A stretch of DNA of 34,352 nucleotides from Gammaproteobacteria bacterium (GTDB lineage Bacteria; Pseudomonadota; Gammaproteobacteria; Xanthomonadales; Xanthomonadaceae), in assembly GCA_026398715.1 (NCBI GenBank), contig JAPLSI010000269.1:1-34352 (forward strand), written 5' to 3'. Position 1 is the first letter of the stretch; each line of letters starts with the position of its first letter. Under the pieces are notes generated by a model, which was not told where the DNA came from, did not search any database, and saw nothing but the letters and a program-made list of their open reading frames with translations. Both the position numbers and the translations under genes were made by a program. Positions 1 to 8,818 of the stretch are shown piece by piece.

Positions 1-898
1 TCAGTTGCCAACCGTCGGCGCCGGGCGTCGGAACGAATTCGGGACCCATGCGGAAGCGCGTCGCCTGGTCGTGCCCCCACCAGCCGGCGAATCGCGGCCG
101 GTCGCTGAGCGCATGGCGTTCGTGGACGAAACAGCCGGCCACCGCACCCGGACCGGAGTTGAGGTATTTGTAACTGCACCAGGCGGCAAAGTCCGCGCCG
201 GAGTCGTGCAAGTCCAGCAGGCGGTTGCCGGCGCCATGGGCGAGGTCGAAACCGACCACGCAGCCCCGGGCTTGGGCCAGCCGCGTCACTTCCTTCAAGT
301 CGAAGGCCTGGCCGCTGCGATATTGCACGCCGGGCCACAAAACCAGCGCGATCTCGCTGCCGCGCTCGGCCAGCACGCGCTCGATCGCCTGCATGGAAAT
401 CGTGCCGCCCGGTTCGTCGGCTTCGAGTTCGATCAATGAAGTTGCGGGGTCGAAGCCATGGAAGCGCACTTGCGATTCCACCGCGTAACGGTCGGACGGA
501 AAGGCGCCGGCTTCGATCAGGATGGCGTGCCGTTGCGGCGTCGGCCGGTAGAAGCTGACCATCATCAGGTGCAGGTTCACCGACAGTGAATTCATCGCCA
601 CGACTTCCGAGGGCATCGCGCCTACGCAGGCCGCCAGCGATTCACGCACGAACTCGTGGTACGGCATCCAGGGATGCTTGCCCAGGAAATGGCCTTCCAC
701 GCCGAGGTTCGCCCAGTCGTCGAGTTCGTCCATCAGCGCGCCGAGCACGGCCTTTGGCTGCAGGCCCAGCGAATTGCCGCAGAAATAGGCCTGCTCGGCG
801 TCGCCATGGCGAGGTATGTGGAACTCGTTGCGGAATTCGCGCAAGGGATCGGCCTGGTCCAGCGCCAGCGCGTGGGCTTCGGTATCGATCTCGCCCAT
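1..898 (-). CDS. kynU: Kynureninase, C-terminus cut by window edge
   Basis: PLP-dependent kynureninase, cleaving kynurenine or 3-hydroxykynurenine to (3-hydroxy)anthranilate plus alanine in the cytoplasm. The 299 visible residues begin at the ATG at 898 and stay open to the left edge; the family is about 420 residues, so roughly the last 120 are outside. Visible marks are the N-terminal YFCGNSLGLQP segment (38-48), the PLP-ring Asp in GFDLAHGAG (Asp218) and the Schiff-base lysine in SYKYLNSGPG (Lys244). The start lies one base after the stop of the ACMS decarboxylase gene, giving the compact junction TGACATG, so the two are surely co-transcribed. Identity is firm; preference for the 3-hydroxy substrate is inferred from the dioxygenase in the same operon. 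Confidence 0.95.
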   Translation of the reverse strand, partial: MGEIDTEAHALALDQADPLREFRNEFHIPRHGDAEQAYFCGNSLGLQPKAVLGALMDELDDWANLGVEGHFLGKHPWMPYHEFVRESLAACVGAMPSEVVAMNSLSVNLHLMMVSFYRPTPQRHAILIEAGAFPSDRYAVESQVRFHGFDPATSLIELEADEPGGTISMQAIERVLAERGSEIALVLWPGVQYRSGQAFDLKEVTRLAQARGCVVGFDLAHGAGNRLLDLHDSGADFAAWCSYKYLNSGPGAVAGCFVHERHALSDRPRFAGWWGHDQATRFRMGPEFVPTPGADGWQL

Positions 899-899
899 G

Positions 900-1910
900 T
901 CAGTCGAACCGTGCCTTGTTCAGGCCCAGCCATTCCAGCGCCGTGCCATGGTAGAGCCGCGCCTGCGAGACTTCGTCCAGCCCCAGCGCCGCGATGCCGC
1001 TGCCCGGTTCCTGTTCGCCCAGCGGGAAGGGATAGTCGGTGCCCAGCATCACCGTGTCGATGCCGACGGTGTCGATCAGGTATTGCAGCGCACGCGGGTC
1101 GTGCACGCAGGAGTCGAAATACAGCTTGCCGAAATACTCGCGCGGGTTGCGCGGGTTATCGATGGCGACCAGGTCCGGCCGCATGTTGAAGCCGTGCTCG
1201 ATGCGGCCGATGGTGTACGGGAAGCTGCCGCCACCATGTGCGAAGCAGATCTTCAGCTTCGGGAATTTCTCGAGCACGCCGCCGAAGATCAGCGCGCAGG
1301 CCGCGCGCGATTGTTCCGCAGGCATGCCGACCAGCCAGGGCATCCAGTACTTGGGCATGGTGTCGGTGCCCATCATGTCCCAGGGGTGGATGAGGATGGC
1401 GGCGTCGAGGTCCTGCGCGGCTTCGAAGAAGGGCGTCAGTTCGTCCGCGTCCAGGTTCCAGTCGTTGATGTGCGAACCGATCTGCACGCCCTGCAAGTCC
1501 AACTGGTCCATGCAGCGCTCGAGTTCCTGCACGGCCAGCCGCGCCGACTGCATCGGCACCGTGCCGATGCCGGCGTAGTGGCGACGGTGCGATCGGCAGG
1601 TTTCCGCCATGTGGTCGTTGAGCGACTGATGCAGCTCCAGCGCGTGCTGTGGCTTGGACGTGTAGCTGAACATCACTGGCACGGTGCTGATGACCTGCAC
1701 CTGCACGTCGAAGCGCGCGTAGTCGGCGATGCGCACGTCCGGGTCCCAGGTCTTGGGCCAGATCTCGCGGAAGAACTTGCCGTCCTTGTAGATGCGGTGC
1801 CGGCCGTCGTCGCCGTGGTGGATTACCGGAAAGCGGTTGTCGCCATATTTGGCGGCAAGGTCCGGCCAGTCCCGCGGCAGGTAGTGGGCATGGGTATCGA
1901 TCTTGAGCAT
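900..1910 (-). CDS. nbaD: 2-amino-3-carboxymuconate-6-semialdehyde decarboxylase (ACMSD)
   Basis: Zinc-dependent amidohydrolase-fold decarboxylase that turns ACMS, the ring-cleavage product of 3-hydroxyanthranilate, into 2-aminomuconate-6-semialdehyde and CO2. The 336-residue protein is full length. Metal ligands expected for the family are present: the HxH pair His7/His9 (DTHAH), His175 (LIHPWD) and Asp292 (GTDYPFPLG), with the catalytic His225 in FAHGGG. It sits between the dioxygenase gene (25 bp upstream) and kynU (1 bp downstream). In organisms that also make NAD from ACMS through quinolinate, this enzyme sets the split between catabolism and NAD synthesis, so its presence marks the operon as catabolic. 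Confidence 0.96.
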   Translation of the reverse strand: MLKIDTHAHYLPRDWPDLAAKYGDNRFPVIHHGDDGRHRIYKDGKFFREIWPKTWDPDVRIADYARFDVQVQVISTVPVMFSYTSKPQHALELHQSLNDHMAETCRSHRRHYAGIGTVPMQSARLAVQELERCMDQLDLQGVQIGSHINDWNLDADELTPFFEAAQDLDAAILIHPWDMMGTDTMPKYWMPWLVGMPAEQSRAACALIFGGVLEKFPKLKICFAHGGGSFPYTIGRIEHGFNMRPDLVAIDNPRNPREYFGKLYFDSCVHDPRALQYLIDTVGIDTVMLGTDYPFPLGEQEPGSGIAALGLDEVSQARLYHGTALEWLGLNKARFD

Positions 1911-1935
1911 GCCACCAGTTTACCGGGTTTGCGGC

Positions 1936-2478
1936 TCAGGTCGGGTCGTTGGCGGGGGCGTCTTCGAAGCGGGCGGGACGCGGGTTCACATGGCTGCAGG
2001 CGGTGCAGGTGCGGCGCTGGATGGACAGGTAGAAATGCTCGAACACCTTCGGGAAGTCATTCTCGATGTCCACCAGGTGGAAGTATTCCTCGTACAGCAG
2101 GTGGTTGCAGCGCTCGCAGAACCACAGCAGGCCGTCCTGTTCGTGGGCCAGGCGCTTGCGCTCGATCACCAGGCCGATGGAGTGCGCCGCACGCTGGGGC
2201 GAATGCGGGGTGCGCGGCGGCAGGTAGAACATTTCGCCGGCCTTGATCGGGATGTCGCGCGCCTTGCCGTCCTCCTGGATCTTCAGCACCATCTCGCCCT
2301 CGAGCTGATAGAAGAACTCCGGGCCCTCTTCCCAGTGGTAGTCGGTGCGCTGGTTCGGGCCGCCGACGATCATCACGATGAAGTCGCCGTCCACGATGCA
2401 CTTGTTGCCCACGGGCGGCTTGAGCAGGTGCCGGTGTTCGTCGATCCAGGCTTGCAGGTTGAAAGCGGGCGTCAGCAT
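1936..2478 (-). CDS. nbaC: 3-hydroxyanthranilate 3,4-dioxygenase
   Basis: Cupin-fold, Fe(II)-dependent extradiol dioxygenase that opens the ring of 3-hydroxyanthranilate to ACMS. The protein is 180 residues. Catalytic iron ligands by family pattern are His48 ([11 protein letters not shown]), Glu54 and His92 (RTPHSP), with Arg44 and Arg96 as likely substrate contacts. The C-terminal rubredoxin-like second metal site typical of the bacterial enzyme is intact: CERC (121-124) and CTAC (158-161). The ATG at 2478 was chosen because the cupin fold begins right after it and because it follows the stop of the RidA-type gene by one base (TGACATG), the same junction as at kynU; an upstream in-frame extension has no family resemblance. 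Confidence 0.96.
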   Translation of the reverse strand: MLTPAFNLQAWIDEHRHLLKPPVGNKCIVDGDFIVMIVGGPNQRTDYHWEEGPEFFYQLEGEMVLKIQEDGKARDIPIKAGEMFYLPPRTPHSPQRAAHSIGLVIERKRLAHEQDGLLWFCERCNHLLYEEYFHLVDIENDFPKVFEHFYLSIQRRTCTACSHVNPRPARFEDAPANDPT

Positions 2479-2479
2479 G

Positions 2480-2911
2480 TCAGGTTCCCTCGGGCAGCAC
2501 GGCCAGGCACTTGAGTTCGATGGCGATCGGCGTGGGCAGGGCGGTGATGCCCAGCGTGGTCCGGCAAGGCGCCGTTGCGGCATCCGGGAAGTACTCGGCC
2601 CAGATCTTGTTGTAGGCAGGAAAATCGCGGGCCATGTCGGTCAGGTATACCGTCACGTCCACCAGGTCGCCCCACTGCGCGCCACTGGCTTCGAGCACGG
2701 CGCGCACATTGGCGAACACCGAATGGCACTGGGCGTCGATGTCGTAGGACAACAGGCTGCCGAACTCGCTGAGCACGTTACCCGGGATCGAATTGTCGGC
2801 GGCATTGCGCGGGCCGATGCCGGACAGATACAGCATCTGGCCAACACGCCGTGCGTGCGGGTAGTGGCCGACGGCGCGCGGTGCCTTGTCGCTGTGTATC
2901 ACCTGGCTCAT
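2480..2911 (-). CDS. nbaF: RidA-family deaminase, probably 2-aminomuconate deaminase
   Basis: A 143-residue YjgF/YER057c/RidA-type protein. The conserved carboxylate-binding arginine is Arg117 in APCRTTLG, with the downstream conserved Glu at 132 (IAIELK). RidA proteins hydrolyse reactive enamines/imines, and the 2-aminomuconate deaminase of nitrobenzoate and 3-hydroxyanthranilate degraders belongs to this family. Placement between the dioxygenase and 2-aminomuconate-semialdehyde dehydrogenase genes argues for that specific role, releasing ammonia from 2-aminomuconate. The start at 2911 overlaps the carbonic anhydrase stop as ATGA. A general imine-scavenging role remains possible; family is sure, specificity is inferred from context. 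Confidence 0.85.
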   Translation of the reverse strand: MSQVIHSDKAPRAVGHYPHARRVGQMLYLSGIGPRNAADNSIPGNVLSEFGSLLSYDIDAQCHSVFANVRAVLEASGAQWGDLVDVTVYLTDMARDFPAYNKIWAEYFPDAATAPCRTTLGITALPTPIAIELKCLAVLPEGT

Positions 2912-3570
2912 GCCGGGTCCGCCGTTCCCGTGCCGCGCAGCAACGCAGCGGCGTAGGCGGCAGGCAGGTCGTCGCGACCGGAAATATCCATGCCCAACTG
3001 GCGTACGCGCCCGTCGAGCAGGCTGTACACCCAGCCGTGCACCGACAATGCCTGGCCACGGGACCACGCATCCTCGACGATCGTGGTCTGGCATACGTTC
3101 ATCACCTGCTCAATCACGTTCAATTCGCAAAGTCGCGCATGCCGCAGTGTCTCGAGGCCGATATTGTCCAGTTGACCAGAATGCTTCTGCGCCACGTCGC
3201 CGACATGCCTCAGCCAGTTGTCGGCCAGGCCCACGCGGGTGCCGGTCAGGCTGGCGTGCACGCCGCTGCAGCCGTAGTGGCCGACGACGAGGATGTGTTC
3301 GACCTTCAGCAGGTCCACTGCGAACTGGATGGTGCTCAGGCAATTGAGGTCGGTGTGCACGACCAGGTTGGCGATGTTGCGGTGGACGAACACTTCGCCA
3401 GGCGCCAGGCCCATGATCTGGTTGGCGGGCACGCGTGAATCGGAGCAGCCGATCCACAGGTATTTCGGCGCCTGCTGCGTGGACAGGCGCTTGAAGAAGC
3501 CAGGGTCCTCTTCGCGGACGCGCTCGGCCCAGGCTCTGTTTTGTTCCAGCAGTCCACTCAATTGGGCCAT
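2908..3570 (-). CDS. can: Beta-class carbonic anhydrase
   Basis: Zinc enzyme interconverting CO2 and bicarbonate. The 220-residue length equals the usual bacterial Can-type protein. Active-site pattern is complete: Cys42 and the Asp44/Arg46 dyad in CSDSR, then His98 and Cys101 in GHYGC. There is no signal peptide, so it should be cytosolic. It lies inside the 3-hydroxyanthranilate operon, three bases after the semialdehyde dehydrogenase stop (3574) and overlapping the RidA-type gene by four bases, only two genes from a CO2-releasing decarboxylase. A role in handling that CO2, or supplying bicarbonate more generally, is inference. This may also be the housekeeping carbonic anhydrase of the cell. 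Confidence 0.95.
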   Translation of the reverse strand: MAQLSGLLEQNRAWAERVREEDPGFFKRLSTQQAPKYLWIGCSDSRVPANQIMGLAPGEVFVHRNIANLVVHTDLNCLSTIQFAVDLLKVEHILVVGHYGCSGVHASLTGTRVGLADNWLRHVGDVAQKHSGQLDNIGLETLRHARLCELNVIEQVMNVCQTTIVEDAWSRGQALSVHGWVYSLLDGRVRQLGMDISGRDDLPAAYAAALLRGTGTADPA

Positions 3571-3573
3571 GGT

Positions 3574-5016
3574 TTATCCGAGGTTGATGCAGACGTTCTT
3601 GGCTTCGGTGAAAAAGCGCATTGCTTCCAGGCCGCCCTCGCGGCCAAGGCCCGATTGTTTCATGCCGCCGAAGGGCGTACGCAAATCGCGCTCGAGCCAG
3701 GTGTTGATCCAGACGATGCCGACGTCCAGGCCTGCGGCGAGCCGATGTGCGCGGCGCAGGTCGGACGTCCACACGCTGGCGGCCAGGCCATACGACGAGG
3801 CATTGGCCAGCGCCAGCGCTTCCTCTTCGTCGTCGAAGGGCTGCAGGGTGACGACCGGGCCGAAGATTTCTTCAGTGTTGGTGCGGGTTTGCGGCCCGAG
3901 ACCTTCGATGACGGTGGGGGCGATGTACCAGCCATGTTCGCCGCGACCCGGAGGCTGCACCGAGTTGCCGCCGCAAAGGATTCGTCCGCCCTCGGCGCGC
4001 GCCAGGTCGAGGTAACCCATCACCTTCTCGAAGTGACCCTTCGAAACGACCGGACCCACGACGGTGGCCGCATCGAGAGGATCGCCCACGCGCAACTGGC
4101 GGACGCGGGCCACGAACTGGTCGCGGAACTCGTCGTAGAAGCGGCGCTCGACAAGGATGCGCGAGCCGCACAGGCAGATCTGCCCGGAATTCTGGAACGA
4201 CGAGCGAAGGATATATTCGTACAACGCCTCGCGCGGCGCGTCGGCGAAGACCAGCGTCGGATTCTTTCCGCCCAGTTCCAGCGATGATTTTTTCAGTGCG
4301 CCGGCGCAGTGGGTCGCGATGCCGCGGCCGACCACGGTGCTGCCAGTGAAGCTGACGGCCTTCACGCCGGGATGTTCCACCAGCGCCCGGCCGGCTTCGG
4401 CGCCGTAGCCCTGCACGATGTTGAGCACGCCCGGCGGAAAGCCAATCTCGATCGCCAGTTCGCCCAGCATCCAGGCGGTGAGCGGCGTCACTTCGCTGGG
4501 CTTGGCGACCACGCAGTTTCCCGCCGCCAAGGCCGGCGCGATCTTCCACGTGAAAAGATAAAGCGGCAGGTTCCACGGGCTGATGCAGCCGACCACGCCG
4601 ATCGGCTGGCGCAGTGTCAAATTCAGGCCCGCTTCGCCCTGGTGCGATTCGCTGGCGAATTGCATGGCAGCCGAGGCGAAGAAGCGAAGGTTGCTGACAG
4701 CGCGCGGGATCTCGATGATCTTCGCCAGCGCCAGTGGCTTGCCGGCATCGCGCGATTCGGCCTTGGCAAACAATTCGAGCCGCGATTCCAGCGCGTCCGC
4801 AAGACGCTGCAGCCAGCGCGCGCGTTCGCTGGCGGGCATGCCGGACCAGGCGGGGAAGGCGCGCCTTGCGGCGGCGACGGCCGCATCCACGTCGCTGGCT
4901 GAACCTGCGGGGCAGCGCGCGAAGACGGCGCCGGTGGCAGGCTCGAAGACATCAAGCCAGTTTTCCACGTTGGCGGCCGCGGCCCGGCCGTCGATGTAGT
5001 GGGAGAGGCTGATCAT
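3574..5016 (-). CDS. nbaE: 2-aminomuconate-6-semialdehyde dehydrogenase
   Basis: NAD-dependent aldehyde dehydrogenase of 480 residues, predicted to oxidise 2-aminomuconate-6-semialdehyde to 2-aminomuconate. Class marks: oxyanion Asn149 in SPWNLPLYL, Lys172 in AKPSE, general base Glu247 in LELGGKNP and catalytic Cys281 in SGQICLCGS. The SPWNLPLYL-TWKIAPA region and the DLRTPFGG segment (Arg445) look very close to my memory of eukaryotic ALDH8A1 and bacterial AmnC/NbaE, the enzymes known for this step. The ATG at 5016 is the first methionine that leaves a normal ALDH N-terminus (HYIDG); the upstream open frame is composition noise. It follows the PilZ gene by 13 bp. Confidence 0.92.
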   Translation of the reverse strand: MISLSHYIDGRAAAANVENWLDVFEPATGAVFARCPAGSASDVDAAVAAARRAFPAWSGMPASERARWLQRLADALESRLELFAKAESRDAGKPLALAKIIEIPRAVSNLRFFASAAMQFASESHQGEAGLNLTLRQPIGVVGCISPWNLPLYLFTWKIAPALAAGNCVVAKPSEVTPLTAWMLGELAIEIGFPPGVLNIVQGYGAEAGRALVEHPGVKAVSFTGSTVVGRGIATHCAGALKKSSLELGGKNPTLVFADAPREALYEYILRSSFQNSGQICLCGSRILVERRFYDEFRDQFVARVRQLRVGDPLDAATVVGPVVSKGHFEKVMGYLDLARAEGGRILCGGNSVQPPGRGEHGWYIAPTVIEGLGPQTRTNTEEIFGPVVTLQPFDDEEEALALANASSYGLAASVWTSDLRRAHRLAAGLDVGIVWINTWLERDLRTPFGGMKQSGLGREGGLEAMRFFTEAKNVCINLG

Positions 5017-5029
5017 GGGCGAGCGGGAC

Positions 5030-5332
5030 TCAGGCCGGAGTGGGCGGAATGGATTGCGGCTCGTGGTATTCGAAGCCGATGCAGCGCGGATCGTCGCGCG
5101 CCACGCGCGCATCCACGCCCACTGCGCGTCCGGGTCCATTGACGAAGAACAATCTCACCAGCGCGCCTTCGCCCAGGTCGCAATCACGTGGACGGAATGC
5201 GCTGCAGCCGCCTTCGGAAACATCCTGAAGTCCGGTGCGCCAGGCTTCGCGATCGTGCACTACCACGAGTTCCGAGGCATAGGGCACGCGCGGAAAAAAG
5301 CGCTGGTTGTCCCGGGACTGCTGCTGGTTCAT
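5030..5332 (-). CDS. Small PilZ-domain protein
   Basis: Stand-alone PilZ domain of 100 residues, expected to bind cyclic di-GMP. Both parts of the binding signature are visible: RxxxR at 11-15 (RFFPR) and DxSxxG at 37-42 (DVSEGG). No transmembrane or extra effector domain is present, so it would act by binding a partner in the cytoplasm. The start overlaps the upstream SDR stop as ATGA and the stop lies 13 bp before the semialdehyde dehydrogenase start, placing it firmly inside the kynurenine operon. Partner and output are unknown. Confidence 0.9.
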   Translation of the reverse strand: MNQQQSRDNQRFFPRVPYASELVVVHDREAWRTGLQDVSEGGCSAFRPRDCDLGEGALVRLFFVNGPGRAVGVDARVARDDPRCIGFEYHEPQSIPPTPA

Positions 5333-6117
5333 AGAGATCGCGTCCTGCCCCCATCCACGGGGAGATTGATTCCGTTTATATAGCCGGCCTCGGGCGAGCA
5401 CAAGAAGGCCACGGCGGCGGCGATTTCTTCCGGTTGCGCGAAACGACCGGCGGGCACGGTGGCCAGCATGGCGTTTGCAATGTCGGCCGTGGGTTTGCCA
5501 GTGCTGGCCGAGCGCTCTGCAAGGATCTGGTCGAGTCGCTGCGTGCGCGTATACCCGGGCAGCACGTTGTTGACGGTGATGCCGAATCCGCCGAGCTCGG
5601 ACGACAGGGTCTTGGCCCAGCTGGCGACCGCGCCGCGCACGGTGTTGGACACGCCGAGATTGGCGATGGGTTCCTTCACCGAGGTGGAGATGATGTTGAC
5701 GATGCGTCCCCATCCGGCGGCCTGCATGCCAGGCAATACCGACTGCAGCAAGACCTGGTTGGCGATGAGATGTTGCTGGAATACCGACAGGTAGGCGGCG
5801 GGGTCCGCTGCATGCGCCGCGCCACCGGGCGGGCCGGCCGTGTTGTTGACGAGGATATGCACGGGCGCGCTTGCGCAAAGTGCACGGACGCGTTCGCCCA
5901 GGGTAGCGGCTTCGGTCACGTCGGCAGACAAGCCCTGGTGTGATTGTCCGGGCGAAATCTTCGGAAGTTCGGCGACCAACGCGTCAAGCCGATCCTGTCG
6001 TCGCGACAGCGCAGTGACGGACGCGCCCATCTTCGCCAGCGCGAAGGCCGTGGCGCGGCCAATGCCCTCGGACGCGCCGCAGACCAGCGCATGCCTGCCA
6101 GCGAGGGGCAGGGCCAC
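5329..6117 (-). CDS. Short-chain dehydrogenase/reductase with atypical active site
   Basis: Classical SDR-fold protein of 262 residues. The cofactor-binding glycine motif is CGASEGIG (13-20), followed by the NNTAG stretch (91-95) and the C-terminal PVDGG element (253-257). Aligning the active site with FabG places Ser144 at the catalytic serine, but the usual Tyr (+13) is Ser157 and the usual Lys (+17) is Arg161, within LGVSNTVRG. It may use different chemistry or act as a non-catalytic binder. I chose the GTG at 6117: it is 2 bp after the preceding stop and has a GAGG ribosome-binding site, whereas upstream in-frame sequence shows no SDR similarity. Substrate unknown. Confidence 0.88.
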   Translation of the reverse strand: MALPLAGRHALVCGASEGIGRATAFALAKMGASVTALSRRQDRLDALVAELPKISPGQSHQGLSADVTEAATLGERVRALCASAPVHILVNNTAGPPGGAAHAADPAAYLSVFQQHLIANQVLLQSVLPGMQAAGWGRIVNIISTSVKEPIANLGVSNTVRGAVASWAKTLSSELGGFGITVNNVLPGYTRTQRLDQILAERSASTGKPTADIANAMLATVPAGRFAQPEEIAAAVAFLCSPEAGYINGINLPVDGGRTRSL

Positions 6118-6119
6118 GA

Positions 6120-6461
6120 TCAGTGCCTCGGCCCGAGCGTGCGGATCATCTGTGGCAACAGTTCTTCGTCGCTGTCGCCGTGCGGCGGCTGCAGTTCTTC
6201 GAGCAGCATGCCGATCAGTTCGGCATCGTCGTCGTCCATGCCGTCCAGCGAACGGAAGTCGGCGTCCATCAGCGCGGCGCGCGCGATGTCGTCGCTTTCG
6301 TAGGTGAGTGTGTCGCCCTGGCTGTCGAAGACATGGGCCACGCCGCTGTGCAGCACGCGCAGTCGTGCCCATACCAGCAGGTGTTCTGGTGCGGCCAGCC
6401 ACCACTCCTCGAACTCGAAGTCCTGGGCGGCATAACCTTCGTACATTTCTTCTTCGCTCAT
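6120..6461 (-). CDS. Conserved-looking hypothetical acidic protein
   Basis: A 113-residue, strongly acidic soluble protein that I do not recognise. It opens with an acidic stretch (MSEEEMYEGY), has an aromatic patch with FEEWW (17-21) and ends in an Asp/Glu-rich helix-like region (DDDDAELIGMLLEE). No signal peptide, membrane segment or metal motif is visible. It is packed between the 97-residue membrane protein (1 bp upstream) and the SDR (2 bp downstream), so it is very probably translated as part of the operon. Confidence 0.75.
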   Translation of the reverse strand: MSEEEMYEGYAAQDFEFEEWWLAAPEHLLVWARLRVLHSGVAHVFDSQGDTLTYESDDIARAALMDADFRSLDGMDDDDAELIGMLLEELQPPHGDSDEELLPQMIRTLGPRH

Positions 6462-6462
6462 T

Positions 6463-6756
6463 TCAGGTTCTCATGTTGGCGGCGATGCAGATCGCCGTGC
6501 CAGTGATGCCAATCAGGGTAATCCAGCCCATCACGCCGGCGATGTTTCCGAACTGTCGCAGCGCCGGGTCGCCGAGCCGGCGCTGGGCAAAGCGCATCAG
6601 CCACCAGCTGTACGCCAGCCCGCCTTCCTCGGTGCCCGGCGCGAAGGCCAGGCCCTTGTCCAGTTGCTGGCGGAACGACAACACGCGCATGCCGAAGTGC
6701 GCCGGCCCCGCAGAGCCGGCCAGGCCGAGGAAAAGGAACAACAGCGCCTGGACCAT
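6463..6756 (-). CDS. Small two-helix membrane protein of unknown function
   Basis: A 97-residue protein with a hydrophobic N-terminal helix (about 3-16, LLFLFLGLAG) and a second one at about 70-93 (IAGVMGWITLIGITGTAICIA), joined by a basic, aromatic-containing loop with SWWLMRFAQRR. The topology suggests an inner-membrane hairpin protein. It begins three bases after the asnS stop and ends one base before the acidic hypothetical gene. I do not recognise the family. Confidence 0.75.
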   Translation of the reverse strand: MVQALLFLFLGLAGSAGPAHFGMRVLSFRQQLDKGLAFAPGTEEGGLAYSWWLMRFAQRRLGDPALRQFGNIAGVMGWITLIGITGTAICIAANMRT

Positions 6757-6759
6757 GGA

Positions 6760-8160
<1,401 letters not shown>

Positions 8161-8255
8161 GCCTTGAATCCCCGGCCCACATGGCCCAAATATGAAGCGA
8201 CAAGGATACCGCAGGCGGGCCGTTCAGCTGTTCGGGCCGTTCAAGATGGGCGGCG

Positions 8256-8261
8256 TATACT
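8256..8261 (+). promoter_or_regulatory. Candidate -10 box for the IscA-type gene
   Basis: TATACT, 24 bases before the ATG at 8286, is a good sigma-70 -10 match. The region 17 bases upstream has only a weak -35. An AGGAG ribosome-binding site follows at about 8274. The 125 bp between this gene and asnS must carry both divergent promoters; I could not identify a convincing asnS promoter. Confidence 0.4.
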
Positions 8262-8285
8262 TGGCCCCGCAACAGGAGTCCGACC

Positions 8286-8624
8286 ATGGCCGTAACCCTT
8301 ACCCCCAGTGCCGTCGAGCGCGTCCGCCAGTTCCTGGCCGAGACGCCGGGCGGCATCGGCCTGCGCTTCGGGGTCCGCAAGGCGGGCTGCTCGGGCTGGG
8401 CCTACGTGGTGGACATCGCCACCTCCGTGCTGGACGGTGATTCCGTTTTCGAGCAAGACGGCGTGGCTGTGCGGGTGGATGCCGACAGCCTGGCCCAGGT
8501 GGACGGGACCGTCATCGACTTCGTGAAGACCGGCCTGAACCAGCAGTTCGTGTTCCGCAACCCCCGCATGGCCGCCGAGTGCGGCTGCGGCGAGAGCTTC
8601 ACCACGGCCGACCAGGCTGCCTGA
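8286..8624 (+). CDS. iscA: IscA-type iron-sulfur cluster assembly protein
   Basis: A-type carrier of 112 residues for iron-sulfur cluster assembly. The three ligand cysteines are at 35 (KAGCSGWAY), 99 and 101 (ECGCGESF), the same positions and spacing as E. coli IscA. The GLRFGVRKAGCSG context resembles IscA rather than ErpA. It stands alone, without iscS, iscU or hscBA nearby, and is divergent from asnS; the rpsF leader starts about 70 bp after its stop. The exact role among A-type carriers is not decided by sequence. Confidence 0.92.
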   Translation: MAVTLTPSAVERVRQFLAETPGGIGLRFGVRKAGCSGWAYVVDIATSVLDGDSVFEQDGVAVRVDADSLAQVDGTVIDFVKTGLNQQFVFRNPRMAAECGCGESFTTADQAA

Positions 8625-8696
8625 CGCGCCGGGCAGGACGCCCAAGTGTCGCGGGAGGCAGGATGCCGAAAGCGACCAAATCCCTGAATTTTCTGG

Positions 8697-8702
8697 CATA
8701 AT
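8697..8702 (+). promoter_or_regulatory. Candidate -10 box of the rpsF operon
   Basis: CATAAT in the context TGGCATAATGCG, about 117 bases upstream of the rpsF ATG. The -35 region (about 8674-8679) is poor by consensus, as is usual in this GC-rich DNA. The position leaves a transcribed leader of roughly 110 nt. Confidence 0.45.
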
Positions 8703-8709
8703 GCGCGGC

Positions 8710-8818
8710 TCCCAGCGGCCCGTTCGCCGGGATTACTTGCTCCACGGCTCCGCTCAGGCGGTTTGTCCGGGGGCTGCCAGGTCGAAAGACCGCATCCATA
8801 AGCCAAAGGATTCAACCC
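8710..8818 (+). other. rpsF 5' leader, possible S6:S18 autoregulatory RNA
   Basis: GC-rich untranslated leader ending with AAAGGAT as ribosome-binding site. It contains the small hairpin CCGC-TCAG-GCGG (about 8752-8763) followed by a GTCCGGGGGC segment. rpsF leaders in many bacteria bind the S6:S18 complex through a CCG-containing bulged stem; I cannot fold this one confidently to that model. Confidence 0.3.

Noticed and set aside
2912..3094. In-frame upstream extension of the RidA-type gene
   Set aside because: It lies inside the carbonic anhydrase gene; the RidA family begins at the ATG at 2911, which also makes the ATGA junction.
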